A stretch of DNA of 64,000 nucleotides, taken from assembly GCF_900115545.1 (NCBI RefSeq), contig NZ_FOWV01000001.1, forward strand, positions 915,012 through 979,011. Direction: 5' to 3'. The DNA comes from Ralstonia sp. NFACC01. Its GTDB lineage: Bacteria; Pseudomonadota; Gammaproteobacteria; Burkholderiales; Burkholderiaceae. The translations under genes and the position numbers were made by a program. Shown one piece after another: positions 10,805 through 20,003 of this stretch (position 1 is the stretch's first letter; every line of letters begins with the position of its first letter). A model generated the notes under the pieces. The model saw only the letters and a program-made list of their open reading frames with translations, did no database searches and was not told the DNA's origin.

Positions 10805-11707
10805 ATGACCACGCCAACCCTCCCCACCTCCCACCCGTTCACCACCGTGCGCGACCTGCTGCGCTACGCCGTGTCGCGTTTCACCGCTGCGGGCCTCGTC
10901 TTCGGCCACGGCAGCGAGAATGCCTACGACGAAGCCGCTTACCTGATCCTGCACACGCTGCACCTGCCGATCGACACGCTGGAGCCGTTCATGGACGCGC
11001 GCCTGCTGCCCGAAGAAGTGGCCGCCGTGCTGAAAGTGATCGAGCGCCGCGCTGTCGACCGCGTGCCCGCCGCGTACATCACGCACGAGGCATTCATGCA
11101 CGGCATGCGCTTCTATGTGGACGAGCGGGTGATCGTGCCGCGCAGCTTCATCGGCGAATTGCTCGAAGACGGGCTGGAGCCGTGGATTGACCAGGAGGAC
11201 GGCCCGACCGATGTGCTGGAGCTGTGCACCGGCTCGGGCTGCCTGTCGATCCTGGCTGCGCTGCAATGGCCCAATGCGACCATCGATGCCGTGGATCTGT
11301 CGCCCGATGCACTGGTGGTGGCCAATCGCAATGTCGACGAATACCGCCTGCAAGACCGCATCCGCCTGCACGAGGGCGACCTGTATGCGCCGCTGCCGCC
11401 GGGCGTGCATTACGACGTGATCCTGACGAACCCGCCGTACGTAAACGAAGCGTCGATGCAGGCGCTGCCGCCCGAGTATCGTGCCGAACCGCACATGGCG
11501 CTGGCCGGCGGCAACGACGGCATGGACATCGTGCGCCGCATCCTGGCCGATGCACCGCGCCACCTGAAGCCGCACGGCGTGCTGGTGGTGGAAATCGGCA
11601 ACGAGCGTGAAAACGTTGAGGCGGCGTTCCCGGATCTCGACTTGATCTGGCTGCCGACAAGCGCGGGCGAAGACCAGGTGTTCTTGGTGACGCGCGAGGC
11701 GCTTTAA
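10805..11707 (+). CDS. prmB: Ribosomal protein L3 N5-glutamine methyltransferase
   Basis: 300 residues. It is a SAM-dependent class I methyltransferase of the HemK/PrmB group that methylates a glutamine of ribosomal protein L3. The N-terminal helical domain precedes the SAM motif ELCTGSGCLSI, the acidic strand IDAVDLSPDAL, and the diagnostic catalytic loop LTNPPYVNEASM. The NEASM after NPPY and the FGHG(T/S) N-terminal element distinguish PrmB from PrmC. It is the last gene of the dap cluster. A 21-bp-phased palindrome array begins 10 bp after its stop. Confidence 0.94.
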   Translation: MTTPTLPTSHPFTTVRDLLRYAVSRFTAAGLVFGHGSENAYDEAAYLILHTLHLPIDTLEPFMDARLLPEEVAAVLKVIERRAVDRVPAAYITHEAFMHGMRFYVDERVIVPRSFIGELLEDGLEPWIDQEDGPTDVLELCTGSGCLSILAALQWPNATIDAVDLSPDALVVANRNVDEYRLQDRIRLHEGDLYAPLPPGVHYDVILTNPPYVNEASMQALPPEYRAEPHMALAGGNDGMDIVRRILADAPRHLKPHGVLVVEIGNERENVEAAFPDLDLIWLPTSAGEDQVFLVTREAL

Positions 11708-11716
11708 GCGAATGAG

Positions 11717-11958
11717 GTTCCGAACCGCACGCATGGGGTTCGGAACTCAGCAGGTTGGCGTTCGGAACGCCATGGTCCGGGTTGCGAACGCCGTGTTTCT
11801 GGTTCCAAACGCCACAATTAGAGTTCAGAACTCGGTGTGTGGCGTTCGGAACGCCGGGTCTCCGAGTTCCGAACCCCACATATCAGGTTCTGGACTCGGT
11901 GATTGCCGTTCAGAACCTCATGCGCCGGGCTTTGAACCCCGCATTTGACGTTCGGAAC
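11717..11958. repeat. Array of twelve phased GTTCnGAAC palindromes (21-bp period)
   Basis: Twelve copies of a 9-bp palindrome start at 11717, 11738, 11760, 11781, 11802, 11823, 11844, 11866, 11887, 11908, 11929 and 11950, with spacings of 21 (nine times) or 22 (twice). Eight match GTTCnGAAC exactly, three differ at one base (GTTGCGAAC, GTTCCAAAC, GTTCTGGAC) and one at two (GCTTTGAAC). The 12-13 bp between cores are not conserved, but the bases touching the core often extend the palindrome (GGC..GCC at 11844, GAG..CTC at 11823). The array fills the space between the 3' ends of prmB and the convergent lipoprotein gene. Several reading frames are open through it, but this follows from the period being a multiple of three. 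Confidence 0.9.
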
Positions 11959-12027
11959 CCGACGCGCCGACTGCAATACTCAGGCGAGAACGCAACGGCC
12001 GCCATATCCGAAACAGCCGTCACAGCC

Positions 12028-12384
12028 TCAGGACTTCACCTCATCACAGGCGTCTTTCACGACGCAGATCGAAAAGCGCTTATCGAACACTTGGCCGCTC
12101 GGGCAGTGGTCGAAGACGGCTTGCAACTGGGCGTCGCAGGTCGCGTAGGCGGTGGTGCAGTTGGTGCGCACGGGTTGCTTCGGACCGCGGTTGGTTCCGT
12201 CGTCGATCATGAAGCGGCCCGAGGGCGCGGGGCATTTGAATTCTGCGGCGGCCTTGGCGAGCGCGGCGGCAGCCTTTTCGGCCTTCGACGTCTGCGGCGT
12301 GGGTGGGTTCGGGGATGGGCGACGGTCGCAAGCCGTTAGTGCTAGCGCACACAGCAGCATGCCGAGTGTGAGTGCGCGGGTCAT
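12028..12384 (-). CDS. Small cysteine-rich lipoprotein, peritrophin-like cysteine spacing
   Basis: 118 residues from ATG 12384, preceded by a good ribosome site (AAGGAG, 8 bp upstream). A lipoprotein signal peptide (MTRALTLGMLLCALALTAC) ends in lipobox LTAC at Cys 19, so the product is a membrane-anchored periplasmic or outer-membrane protein. After a Pro/Ala-rich spacer there are six cysteines: C-x24-C-x6-C-x10-C-x12-C-x5-C. The segment CPSGQVFDKRFSIC resembles a chitin-binding type-2 (peritrophin-A) fold. That match is by eye and the first spacing is long, so chitin or glycan binding is only a hypothesis. A longer start at 12447 has no ribosome site. Confidence 0.75.
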   Translation of the reverse strand: MTRALTLGMLLCALALTACDRRPSPNPPTPQTSKAEKAAAALAKAAAEFKCPAPSGRFMIDDGTNRGPKQPVRTNCTTAYATCDAQLQAVFDHCPSGQVFDKRFSICVVKDACDEVKS

Positions 12385-12461
12385 GGGGGGACTCCTTCGA
12401 GGTTGGATGTCCTGAAGTTTACGCTGCGATGTGCGTTTTTGGTCCATCCCCCCGTTTCGTC

Positions 12462-12650
12462 CCCTGCCGGGGCCGACCTACTTTCTTTGTCTTGCCAAAG
12501 AAAAGTGGGCAAAGAAAGGCGCGCCCGAGATGGCGAAAGATTCCTTGAATTTATGTCGCAGAGAGGGGAAGGGAAAACTCGCTTCGCTCAGACAGTTTCC
12601 CTTCCTTTTTCCTCTCTGCAACAGAAATTCAAGGCGCCATCTAGGGCATG
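12462..12650. repeat. Large imperfect inverted-repeat element
   Basis: The 5' part carries TACTTTCTTTG (12479-12489) facing CAAAGAAAAGT (12496-12506), then another CAAAGAAAGG. The main part is a long interrupted stem: AGATGGCG (12528) with CGCCATCT (12635), TTGAATTT (12545) with AAATTCAA (12625), CAGAGAGG (12559) with CCTCTCTG (12611), and GGAAGGGAAAACT (12567) with AGTTTCCCTTCC (12594), closed by a 14-nt loop. It fills the gap between dppA and the lipoprotein gene. From memory, the CTTTCTTTG/CAAAGAAAG block recurs between genes in related genomes. This is unverified here. Confidence 0.7.
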
Positions 12651-12705
12651 AACGGCCGAACCGTCGGGGCGCGTGCGCTGGCGCCGTGAGATGCCGAGCT
12701 GGTGC

Positions 12706-13521
12706 TTAACGCAGCATCGCCGACATGGCGGAGAGGCTGTTGAGCATGCGCACGGCATGTTCCACGGAGTCGGCGGCGAAGCGGAGCATCGTGCCGTCGA
12801 CGCGCTCCAGGGCGGGCCATTGGCAGAACAGGTCGGCCAATGCGGGCGTTTGCGTTTGCAGGCGGCACACGATCGGTGCCTGGAGGCGCAGCGGCATGCT
12901 GAAATGGCCTCGCCGCACCGTGGCTTTCACCGCTGCGTAGATGGCCTCGCACGACTGCTCGGGCGAGAGCGATGTGCCGGCGTTCTGCCCTTCGGCCTGC
13001 TTGGTTTCGACGAACGTGGTGTGCGGCAGCAGCGGCTTGGTTTCCTTGATGAACACATCGTCGCCGCTGGCAACGGCCACCGGCACGCCGCGCTCGCCGG
13101 CCAGGGCGCCGTAGAGGCCGGCTTCGCCCAGTTCCTGTTCGTTGAACCAGACGCGCGCAAACGCAAAGCTGTTGATGGTATGCGCCAGCACACCGCGGCT
13201 GCCGGCACGGGCGTGGTAGCCGATCATGCAGACGGCATCGCAGCCGTCCACGCCGGCCATCATGCTCAGGTAACGCGGCTTGCCGAGAACGAAGCGTGCG
13301 CGGCGGTCGATGGAATCGGGGATGAGGTTGCGGAAACCTCCGTGCGAATCGTTGACCAGCACGTCCGTAGCGCCACCGTCGAAGGCACCACGCACGGCGG
13401 CGTCGGCTTCGGCGGTCATCCAGCGGCGGGCGCGTTCGTATTCGCCGTTGCCGGCGCGCGTCTGCTCGGGGTGGAACACGTTGGCCACGCCTTCGATGTC
13501 GGCGGAGATCAGGATTCGCAT
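12706..13521 (-). CDS. dppA: D-aminopeptidase DppA (M55 family)
   Basis: 271 residues, close to the 274 of Bacillus DppA. It is a zinc-dependent, decameric peptidase that removes N-terminal D-amino acids such as D-Ala from small peptides. The metal ligands line up with the known enzyme: Asp8 and Glu10 in SADIEGV, His60 in NDSHGG, His103 in GYHA and Glu133 in LGEAG. It is the last gene of the gsi peptide-import operon, 9 bp after the DmpA-type peptidase, so it probably processes imported D-Ala-containing peptides. Despite the symbol it is unrelated to the E. coli DppA binding protein. Confidence 0.92.
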   Translation of the reverse strand: MRILISADIEGVANVFHPEQTRAGNGEYERARRWMTAEADAAVRGAFDGGATDVLVNDSHGGFRNLIPDSIDRRARFVLGKPRYLSMMAGVDGCDAVCMIGYHARAGSRGVLAHTINSFAFARVWFNEQELGEAGLYGALAGERGVPVAVASGDDVFIKETKPLLPHTTFVETKQAEGQNAGTSLSPEQSCEAIYAAVKATVRRGHFSMPLRLQAPIVCRLQTQTPALADLFCQWPALERVDGTMLRFAADSVEHAVRMLNSLSAMSAMLR

Positions 13522-13530
13522 GAGGTCAGG

Positions 13531-14556
13531 TCAGAGCAATTCGGTCAGTGCGCGGCGCGTGTTGCCGTCGCGGCCGGTGACGGCCGTCGCGTGGAACAGC
13601 GCGTGCGCGATGGCTTGTTCGACGCTGTCGGCGGCGGCCTGGAACAGCGGGTCGAGGTGCGATTCGTGTGTCATGGCGACGGCCGGCATGGCGCGGCTGC
13701 CTTCGTGCGGCACGGTGTATGCGGTGGAGAATGCCAGCGCGATGTCGCCGCTGCCATGGCCGAAGACGGACCCGGTGCGTGCCAGACCGGCGCCCGCGCG
13801 CAAAGCGAGGCGGCGCAACTGGCGCGCGTCGAGCGGCGCGTCGGTGGCAAGCAGCATGATGATCGAGCCCTTCTCCGGCTCCGGTGTGCCGGCGGCCAGC
13901 GCTTTCGCTAGCGCCGCACCGACGTGGCGCCCAGCAAGCGTCAGGTTTTCCGTCACACCAAAGTTGGACAGCACCAGCGCGCCGACCGTGCGCTGCGCGC
14001 CGTCGGCGAGCGTCACCACGCGCGAAGCCGAGCCGATACCACCTTTCACGCCAAACGAGGACATCCCCCGCCCTGCCCCCACCGCGCCCTGCTCGAACGT
14101 TTCGGCTGCCGCAGCGCAGGCCGCATCGTAGTGCACATCCTGCACAGCAAATGCTTGCAGGTCGTTCAGGTAGCCGTCGTTGCATTCGAAGACGAGCGGA
14201 TTGACGGTCGACCATGCGCGACCGATCTGCGGGTTGGCCGCAACCGCCTGGCGGATCTGCGCCTGCGCCACGGCGCCCACGGCAAACGTGTTGGTCAGCG
14301 CAATCGGCGTTTCCAGCACGCCCAGCTCATCCACCTGCACCAGGCCGATGCTCTTGCCGAAGCCGTTAAGTACGACGCTGGCGGCCGGCACCTTGTCGAG
14401 GAACGGGTCCCCGGCGTGCGGGCGTACCACGGTCACGCCGGTCTGGATGTCGCCGCCGGCAATCGTGGCGTGGCCGACGGCGACGCCAGCCACGTCGGTG
14501 ATGCTGTTGCGTGTGCCGGCCGGCAGAGCGCCAATGTGCGGAAGGCTCAAAGACAT
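13531..14556 (-). CDS. dmpA: P1-family self-cleaving aminopeptidase (DmpA-like)
   Basis: 341 residues from ATG 14556, whose 5' end overlaps nothing and lies 10 bp after the gsiD stop. The family is made as a precursor that cleaves itself before a Ser or Thr that becomes the nucleophile. The expected site is Gly-Ser in EKGSIIMLLATDAPLD at about residue 240. Other DmpA marks are NSITDVAGVAVGH at the N-terminus, NGFGKSIGL, ALTNTFAVGAV, FECNDGYLND and SSFGVKGGIGSASR. Members release L- or D-amino acids from peptides or amides. Its place between a peptide ABC importer and dppA suggests cytoplasmic breakdown of imported peptides. Confidence 0.92.
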   Translation of the reverse strand: MSLSLPHIGALPAGTRNSITDVAGVAVGHATIAGGDIQTGVTVVRPHAGDPFLDKVPAASVVLNGFGKSIGLVQVDELGVLETPIALTNTFAVGAVAQAQIRQAVAANPQIGRAWSTVNPLVFECNDGYLNDLQAFAVQDVHYDAACAAAAETFEQGAVGAGRGMSSFGVKGGIGSASRVVTLADGAQRTVGALVLSNFGVTENLTLAGRHVGAALAKALAAGTPEPEKGSIIMLLATDAPLDARQLRRLALRAGAGLARTGSVFGHGSGDIALAFSTAYTVPHEGSRAMPAVAMTHESHLDPLFQAAADSVEQAIAHALFHATAVTGRDGNTRRALTELL

Positions 14557-14566
14557 GCGAACCAAC

Positions 14567-15466
14567 TCAGCGGCGATCGATCTTCGGATCCAGCGCATCG
14601 CGCAGGCCGTCGCCCAGCAGGTTGAATGCCAGCACGGTCAGGAAGATGGCCAGGCTCGGGAAGATGGCCACATGCGGCGCGGTCACCATGTCGGCGCGCG
14701 CCTCGTTGAGCATCGCGCCCCACTCCGGCGTGGGCGGCTGGGCGCCCAGGCCCAGGAACGAGAGGCTCGCCGCGGTGATGATCGAGGTACCGATCCGCAT
14801 CGAGAAGTACACGACGATGGACGAAATCGTGCCCGGCAGGATGTGCCGCATGATGATTGTCCAGTCGGATGCGCCGATGCTGCGTGCGGCTTCCACATAC
14901 GTCAGGTGCTTGAGCATGAGCGTATTGCCGCGCACCAGCCGCGCAAATGCTGGAATGCTGAACACCGCCACGGCGAAGATCACGTTGATCATGCCGTTGC
15001 CCAGGATGGCCACGATGCCGATGGCCAGCAGAATGCCGGGGAAGGCGAACAGCACGTCGGAAATGCGCATGACGATGCGGTCCCACCACCCTTCGTAGTA
15101 GCCGGCCAGCAGGCCGAGCATGGTGCCCACGATGGCGCCGATGATGACCGACACGAAGCCCGCTTCCAGCGAGATGCGCGTGCCCATCAGGATGCGGCTG
15201 AAGATGTCGCGGCCCAGCGAATCGACGCCGAACCAATGCTGCGCCGACGGGCCCGCGTTGAGCGCGTCGTAATCGAAATAGTTTTCCGGGTCGAACGGCA
15301 CGATGTGCGGCGCGAGGATGGCGATCACCGCCAGCGCGATCACGAACACACCGGCGCCCATCGCCAGATGCTGCTTGCGGAACTTGCGCCAGAATTCGGT
15401 CCACGGGGTGCGGACAGGTTCGCTGGCGGCTTGCGGCACAACGGCCGGACTGGTTACCTGGGTCAT
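14567..15466 (-). CDS. gsiD: Glutathione/dipeptide ABC transporter permease GsiD
   Basis: 299 residues. It is a DppC-type inner-membrane permease with an N-terminal OppC_N helix, about six membrane segments and the EAA loop ([21 protein letters not shown]) that contacts the ATPase. The periplasmic loop [35 protein letters not shown] is the standard DppC insert. It pairs with GsiC, whose stop is 10 bp upstream. The order iaaA-gsiA-gsiB-gsiC-gsiD matches the E. coli glutathione import operon, which decides the name. Related peptide importers cannot be excluded. Confidence 0.9.
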   Translation of the reverse strand: MTQVTSPAVVPQAASEPVRTPWTEFWRKFRKQHLAMGAGVFVIALAVIAILAPHIVPFDPENYFDYDALNAGPSAQHWFGVDSLGRDIFSRILMGTRISLEAGFVSVIIGAIVGTMLGLLAGYYEGWWDRIVMRISDVLFAFPGILLAIGIVAILGNGMINVIFAVAVFSIPAFARLVRGNTLMLKHLTYVEAARSIGASDWTIIMRHILPGTISSIVVYFSMRIGTSIITAASLSFLGLGAQPPTPEWGAMLNEARADMVTAPHVAIFPSLAIFLTVLAFNLLGDGLRDALDPKIDRR

Positions 15467-15476
15467 GGCCGTCTCC

Positions 15477-16400
15477 TTACTTCTTGTAGCGGATGGTCGG
15501 GTTGATCACGGTGTACAGCATGTCCACCACCAGGTTGATCAGGATGAACTCCAGCGAGAACAGCAGCACCTCGGCCTGGATGACCGGGTAGTCGCGCATC
15601 TCCACCGCATCCACCAGCAGGCGACCGAGGCCCGGCCAGTTGAACACCTTTTCCACGACGATCGAGCCGCCCAGCAGAAAGCCGAACTGCAGGCCCATCA
15701 TCGTCACGACCGGGATCATCGCATTGCGCAGGCAATGCTTGATGACCACTACCGTCTCGCGCACGCCCTTGGCACGGGCGGTGCGCACGAAATCTTCCTG
15801 CAGCACTTCCACAAACGATGCACGCGTGAAGCGCGCCATCACGGCGGCCACCGCAGCGCCCAGCGTGAGCGACGGCAGGACGTAGTGCTTCCAGGTGTCC
15901 GCACCGATGGACGGAAGCCAGCCGAGCTGCACCGAGAAGACTTCCATGAACAGCATGCCCAGCGCGAATGCGGGGAACGAGATGCCGGACACGGCGAGCG
16001 TCATGCCCAGACGGTCCGGCCACTTGTTGCGCCATACGGCAGACGTGATGCCGATCACCATGCCGAAGATCACCGCCCAGACCATGCTGGCAATCGTCAG
16101 GTTGAGCGTGGGCCAGAAGCGCTCGCCAATCTCTTCGCTCACCGGTCGCTTGGTGCGGATCGAGTTGCCGAACTCGCCGCGCAGCGCGTTGGCGAAGAAG
16201 CGCACGAACTGCTCGTGCATCGGCTTATCAAGCCCGAGGTCAGCACGGACCAGCTCGACGGTGGCCGGGTCCGCTTCGGGGCCCGCAGCCAGTCGCGCCG
16301 GGTCGCCCGGCAACAGGTGCACGAACAGGAACACCAACACTGCCACGATCAGCAGTGTCGGGATCACGCCCAGCACACGTTTAATGAAGTAGTTCAGCAT
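15477..16400 (-). CDS. gsiC: Glutathione/dipeptide ABC transporter permease GsiC
   Basis: 307 residues. It is a DppB/OppB-type permease beginning [24 protein letters not shown] with the conserved HLLPGDPA in the first periplasmic loop, six membrane helices and the EAA loop ([22 protein letters not shown]). The C-terminal helix [23 protein letters not shown] is typical of the family. It forms the channel with GsiD. It follows gsiB by 70 bp in the same operon. Confidence 0.92.
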   Translation of the reverse strand: MLNYFIKRVLGVIPTLLIVAVLVFLFVHLLPGDPARLAAGPEADPATVELVRADLGLDKPMHEQFVRFFANALRGEFGNSIRTKRPVSEEIGERFWPTLNLTIASMVWAVIFGMVIGITSAVWRNKWPDRLGMTLAVSGISFPAFALGMLFMEVFSVQLGWLPSIGADTWKHYVLPSLTLGAAVAAVMARFTRASFVEVLQEDFVRTARAKGVRETVVVIKHCLRNAMIPVVTMMGLQFGFLLGGSIVVEKVFNWPGLGRLLVDAVEMRDYPVIQAEVLLFSLEFILINLVVDMLYTVINPTIRYKK

Positions 16401-16470
16401 GGCAAATCCACCGCAGGCGGCAATTCAATGGCCCGCGCAACAGGTGCGCGGGCCGGTACGGCAATGAGAC

Positions 16471-18024
16471 TTATTGCTTGATGTCGATGTCGTCGAAGCT
16501 GAACGAACCATCCGGTGCCACGTAGGCACCCGACAGACGCTTCGAGCGCGCGTAGACGATCTTCTCCGTCACCAGGAAGGCCCACGGTGCGTCTTCCCAG
16601 ATGCGCTTCTGAGCATCGGTGTAGAGCTTCGACTTTTCAGCGCGATCGGTCGTGCGCAGTGCGCCGGCGATGTCGGCATCCACCTGCTCGTTCTTGTAGT
16701 ACGCGGTGTTGAACGACTTGGGCGGCATGGCTTCGGATGCCAGCAACGGACGCAGCGCCCAATCCGACTCACCCGTAGACGACGACCAGCCTGCGTAGTA
16801 CATGCGCACGCCGGCGTCTTCCGGCTTGGGCACGCTTTCCACGCGCTCGACGCGCTGGCCGGCTTCCAGCGCCAGCACCGAAGTCTTGATGCCGACCTGG
16901 GCCAGTTGCTGCTGCACGAACTGGATGATCTTTTGTGCGGTCGTGTGGTTATAGGCCGACCACAGTTGCGTCTCGAAGCCGTCCGGATAGCCGGCTTCCT
17001 TCAGCAACTCTTTGGCCTTCGCCGGGTTGTACGGCCACGGGCCCAGCTTGACGGAGTAATCCACGCCCGGCGGCACCACCCCTTCGGCCGGCACGGCGTA
17101 ACCCGCAAACGCCACCTTGGTCAGCGCATCCTTATTAATGGCGTAGTTGATGGCCTGACGCACCTTGGGGTTATCGAACGGCTTCACCTTGGTGTTGAAG
17201 CTGACATAGCGCTGGATGATCGACGGCGCTGCAATCAGGTCAACCTTCGGGCTGCTCTTGAGCACCGCAGCCTGCTCGAACGGAATCGTGAACGCGAAGT
17301 CGGCCTCGCCCGTCTGCATGATGGTGGCGCGCGTGTTGTTGTCGACCACCGGCTTCCAGGTGATGGTGTCGACCTTCGGCAGGCCGTGCTTCCAGTAGCC
17401 GTCGAACTTCTTGCCCTTCAGGTAATCGGTCTGCTTCCACTCGACAAATTCAAACGGGCCCGTGCCAACCGGATGGAAAGCGATGTCCTTGCCGTACTTC
17501 TTGAGCGCCGTGGGCGAAATCATGGCCGCCGACGGGTGGGCCAGCACGTTGATGAACGGCGAGAACGGCTCCTTGAGCGTCACGCGTGCGGTGTACGGGT
17601 CAACCACTTCGGTTTTGGCCACGCGGTTGAACAGCACGAAACGCTTGAGCTTGTTGGCCGGGTCGGTCACGCGGTCCAGGTTGGCCTTGACGGCGTTGGC
17701 ATCAAACGTGGTGCCGTCGTGGAACTTCACGCCCTTGTGCAGCTTGAACGTATAGACCAGGCCATCCTTGCTGACTTCGTAGCTGTCGCACAGCACGTTG
17801 ACCAGCTTCATGTCCTTGTCGAAGCCGAACAGCCCTTGATAGAACGATTTGGCGGCGCTGAACGACAGCGTGTCGTTGGCGTCGTACGGGTCCATCGTGG
17901 TGAAGGTCGAGTAGACCGCCATCACGGCGTCCTTGGCGGCAAAGGCCGGCATGGTGAATGCCGCCAGCGCCAGGCCGCTGGCAACCATGGCTGCGCGCGG
18001 GGCAAAAGAGAATCGATTGAACAT
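16471..18024 (-). CDS. gsiB: Periplasmic peptide/glutathione-binding protein GsiB
   Basis: 517 residues from ATG 18024 with AGGAGG-type ribosome site. A signal peptide ([29 protein letters not shown]) precedes the mature SBP_bac_5 domain that starts [22 protein letters not shown]. Family marks include [40 protein letters not shown] and [14 protein letters not shown]. It delivers glutathione or short peptides to GsiCD. The open frame continues far upstream, antisense-like with respect to nothing but in conflict with the end of gsiA, so the ATG with signal peptide is preferred. There are 50 bp between gsiA and gsiB. Confidence 0.93.
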   Translation of the reverse strand: MFNRFSFAPRAAMVASGLALAAFTMPAFAAKDAVMAVYSTFTTMDPYDANDTLSFSAAKSFYQGLFGFDKDMKLVNVLCDSYEVSKDGLVYTFKLHKGVKFHDGTTFDANAVKANLDRVTDPANKLKRFVLFNRVAKTEVVDPYTARVTLKEPFSPFINVLAHPSAAMISPTALKKYGKDIAFHPVGTGPFEFVEWKQTDYLKGKKFDGYWKHGLPKVDTITWKPVVDNNTRATIMQTGEADFAFTIPFEQAAVLKSSPKVDLIAAPSIIQRYVSFNTKVKPFDNPKVRQAINYAINKDALTKVAFAGYAVPAEGVVPPGVDYSVKLGPWPYNPAKAKELLKEAGYPDGFETQLWSAYNHTTAQKIIQFVQQQLAQVGIKTSVLALEAGQRVERVESVPKPEDAGVRMYYAGWSSSTGESDWALRPLLASEAMPPKSFNTAYYKNEQVDADIAGALRTTDRAEKSKLYTDAQKRIWEDAPWAFLVTEKIVYARSKRLSGAYVAPDGSFSFDDIDIKQ

Positions 18025-18074
18025 GTCCTTCCTCCTCAAAGAAGTTTTTGACTTCACTGCGTTCTTCATTGCTT

Positions 18075-19964
18075 TCAATACGCGCCGCCAATCGAATGGC
18101 GGGCAACAAAGTGGTCTGGCGCCACTTGCACCAACGGCTGCACCACCGGCATGTCGCCAATGGCACGGATCGGGCTGGGAATTTCGTGCGTGGAGAGTTC
18201 TCGCTTCAGATGGCGGCGCGCCGGGTCTGCAATCGGCACGGCCGACATCAGCTTCTTCGTGTAGGGATGCTGCGGGTTTTCGAAGATTGCGCGGCGCGGG
18301 CCGATCTCGACGATCTGGCCGAGATACATCACCGCCACGCGATGGCTGATGCGCTCCACCACCGCCATGTCGTGCGAGATGAACAGGAACGCGACGCCAA
18401 ACTCCTTCTGCAGGTCGAGCATCAGGTTGACGATCTGCGCCTGGATCGACACGTCCAGCGCGGACACCGACTCGTCGGCAATCACCACCTTCGGGTTCAA
18501 TGCCAGCGCGCGCGCAATGCAGATGCGCTGGCGCTGCCCGCCGGAGAACTCGTGCGGATAGCGCGACGCATGCGCGGCCTGCAGGCCCACCTTGTCGAGC
18601 AGCCATTCCACGCGTTGCTGCGCCTCTTTGCCGGAGGCCACCTTGTGCACCAGCAGCGGCTCCATGATGGAGTAGCCGACCGGTACGCGCGGGTCCAGCG
18701 AGGCGAATGGGTCCTGGAAGATGAACTGGATGTTTCGGCGAAGCGTCTGGAGCGCGGGCCCCTTCAACTCGCCGATGTTCTGGCCGGCAAATTCGATGCT
18801 GCCACTCTGGCACTCCACCAGACGCAAGAGCGACCGTCCCGTCGTCGACTTGCCGCAGCCCGATTCGCCGACCAGCGCCAGCGTCTCACCAGGGTAGAGA
18901 TCAAAACTGACCTGCTCCACCGCATGCACCCGGCGCGTGACGCGGCCGAAGATGCCCGTGGGCACGTCAAAGCGCGTGACGAGATCACGCACACGCAAAA
19001 TGGGTTGCACATCGTGCGACGCTGCCGGTTGCGGCGTCGTATCCACCGCGGCGGACGTGCCGTCCACCCGCAACAGCGGAAAACGCGCGGGGCCATCGGT
19101 GCCTTGCATCGAGCCCAAGCGCGGCACAGCTGACAGCAGCGCACGCGTGTACGGATGCGCGGGCTGCGCGAAGACGGTAGCCGATGGGCCCTCTTCAACG
19201 CGGTCGCCCTTGTACATCACGAGCACGCGGTCGGCCACTTCCGCCACCACACCCATGTCATGCGTGATGAACACGACCGCCATGTGCAGCTCCTGCTGCA
19301 GCGCGCGAATCAGTTGCAGGATTTCCGCCTGGATAGTCACGTCCAGCGCGGTGGTCGGCTCATCCGCAATCAGCAACGACGGTTTGCATGAAAGCGCCAT
19401 CGCAATCATCACGCGCTGGCGCATACCGCCCGACAATTGGTGCGGATAGCGCCCCAGCACATTGCGCGCTTCCGGAATGCGCACCAGCTCCAGCATGCGC
19501 AGCGCCTCGGCCTTGGCTTCGCTGGCGGGCTTGCCCTGGTGCAGGCGGATCGATTCGGCAATCTGCTCGCCCACGGTGAACACCGGGTTGAGCGAGGTCA
19601 TCGGCTCCTGGAAGATCATCGCGATGTCGGCGCCGCGCACGCCGCGCATGGCCGCCGGGCTGGCGTTGGCCAAGTCCAGCACTTCGCCGTTGCGGCGGCG
19701 CAGATGCATCTGCCCCCCAACGATCTTGCCGCCGCCGTGCTCCACCAGCCGCATCAGCGCCAGCGACGTCACCGACTTGCCCGAGCCCGATTCGCCCACC
19801 ACAGCCAGCGTCTCGCCCCGGTCGACGTGGAACGACAGATTGCGCACCGCGTCGACCACGCGCTCAGACGTGGCAAAGCGCACGCTCAGGTCTTGCACTT
19901 GCACGATGCGCTGATCGGGCATCGCAATGACGCTGTTGGCACTCGGCTGTTTGGTTGCTGTCAC
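18075..19964 (-). CDS. gsiA: Dual ABC ATPase for glutathione import GsiA
   Basis: 629 residues from a GTG with ribosome site AGGAG 8 bp upstream. The protein is a fusion of DppD- and DppF-like ATPases, as in GsiA. Domain 1 has Walker A GESGSGKS, signature [15 protein letters not shown] and Walker [13 protein letters not shown]. Domain 2 has Walker A GESGCGKS, signature [15 protein letters not shown] and Walker [13 protein letters not shown]. Each ends in an oligopeptide-transporter C-terminal extension ([24 protein letters not shown]). It energises GsiCD and follows iaaA by 39 bp. Confidence 0.94.
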   Translation of the reverse strand: MTATKQPSANSVIAMPDQRIVQVQDLSVRFATSERVVDAVRNLSFHVDRGETLAVVGESGSGKSVTSLALMRLVEHGGGKIVGGQMHLRRRNGEVLDLANASPAAMRGVRGADIAMIFQEPMTSLNPVFTVGEQIAESIRLHQGKPASEAKAEALRMLELVRIPEARNVLGRYPHQLSGGMRQRVMIAMALSCKPSLLIADEPTTALDVTIQAEILQLIRALQQELHMAVVFITHDMGVVAEVADRVLVMYKGDRVEEGPSATVFAQPAHPYTRALLSAVPRLGSMQGTDGPARFPLLRVDGTSAAVDTTPQPAASHDVQPILRVRDLVTRFDVPTGIFGRVTRRVHAVEQVSFDLYPGETLALVGESGCGKSTTGRSLLRLVECQSGSIEFAGQNIGELKGPALQTLRRNIQFIFQDPFASLDPRVPVGYSIMEPLLVHKVASGKEAQQRVEWLLDKVGLQAAHASRYPHEFSGGQRQRICIARALALNPKVVIADESVSALDVSIQAQIVNLMLDLQKEFGVAFLFISHDMAVVERISHRVAVMYLGQIVEIGPRRAIFENPQHPYTKKLMSAVPIADPARRHLKRELSTHEIPSPIRAIGDMPVVQPLVQVAPDHFVARHSIGGAY

Positions 19965-20003
19965 GAAAAATCTCCTGCTGTCCTGCCTGGCGGCTTCGGC
20001 CTC

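Noticed and set aside
11717..11958. Possible CRISPR array
   Set aside because: The repeat is only 9 bp and palindromic, spacers are 12-13 bp, and no cas genes are present. Both are far outside CRISPR sizes.
11712..12339. ORFs of 78 and 194 codons running through the phased array on the plus strand, and one of 243 codons on the minus strand
   Set aside because: They are open because the 21-bp period is a multiple of three and the core lacks stops. They have no ribosome site, no family similarity, and the plus-strand 194-codon ORF runs antisense through the lipoprotein gene.
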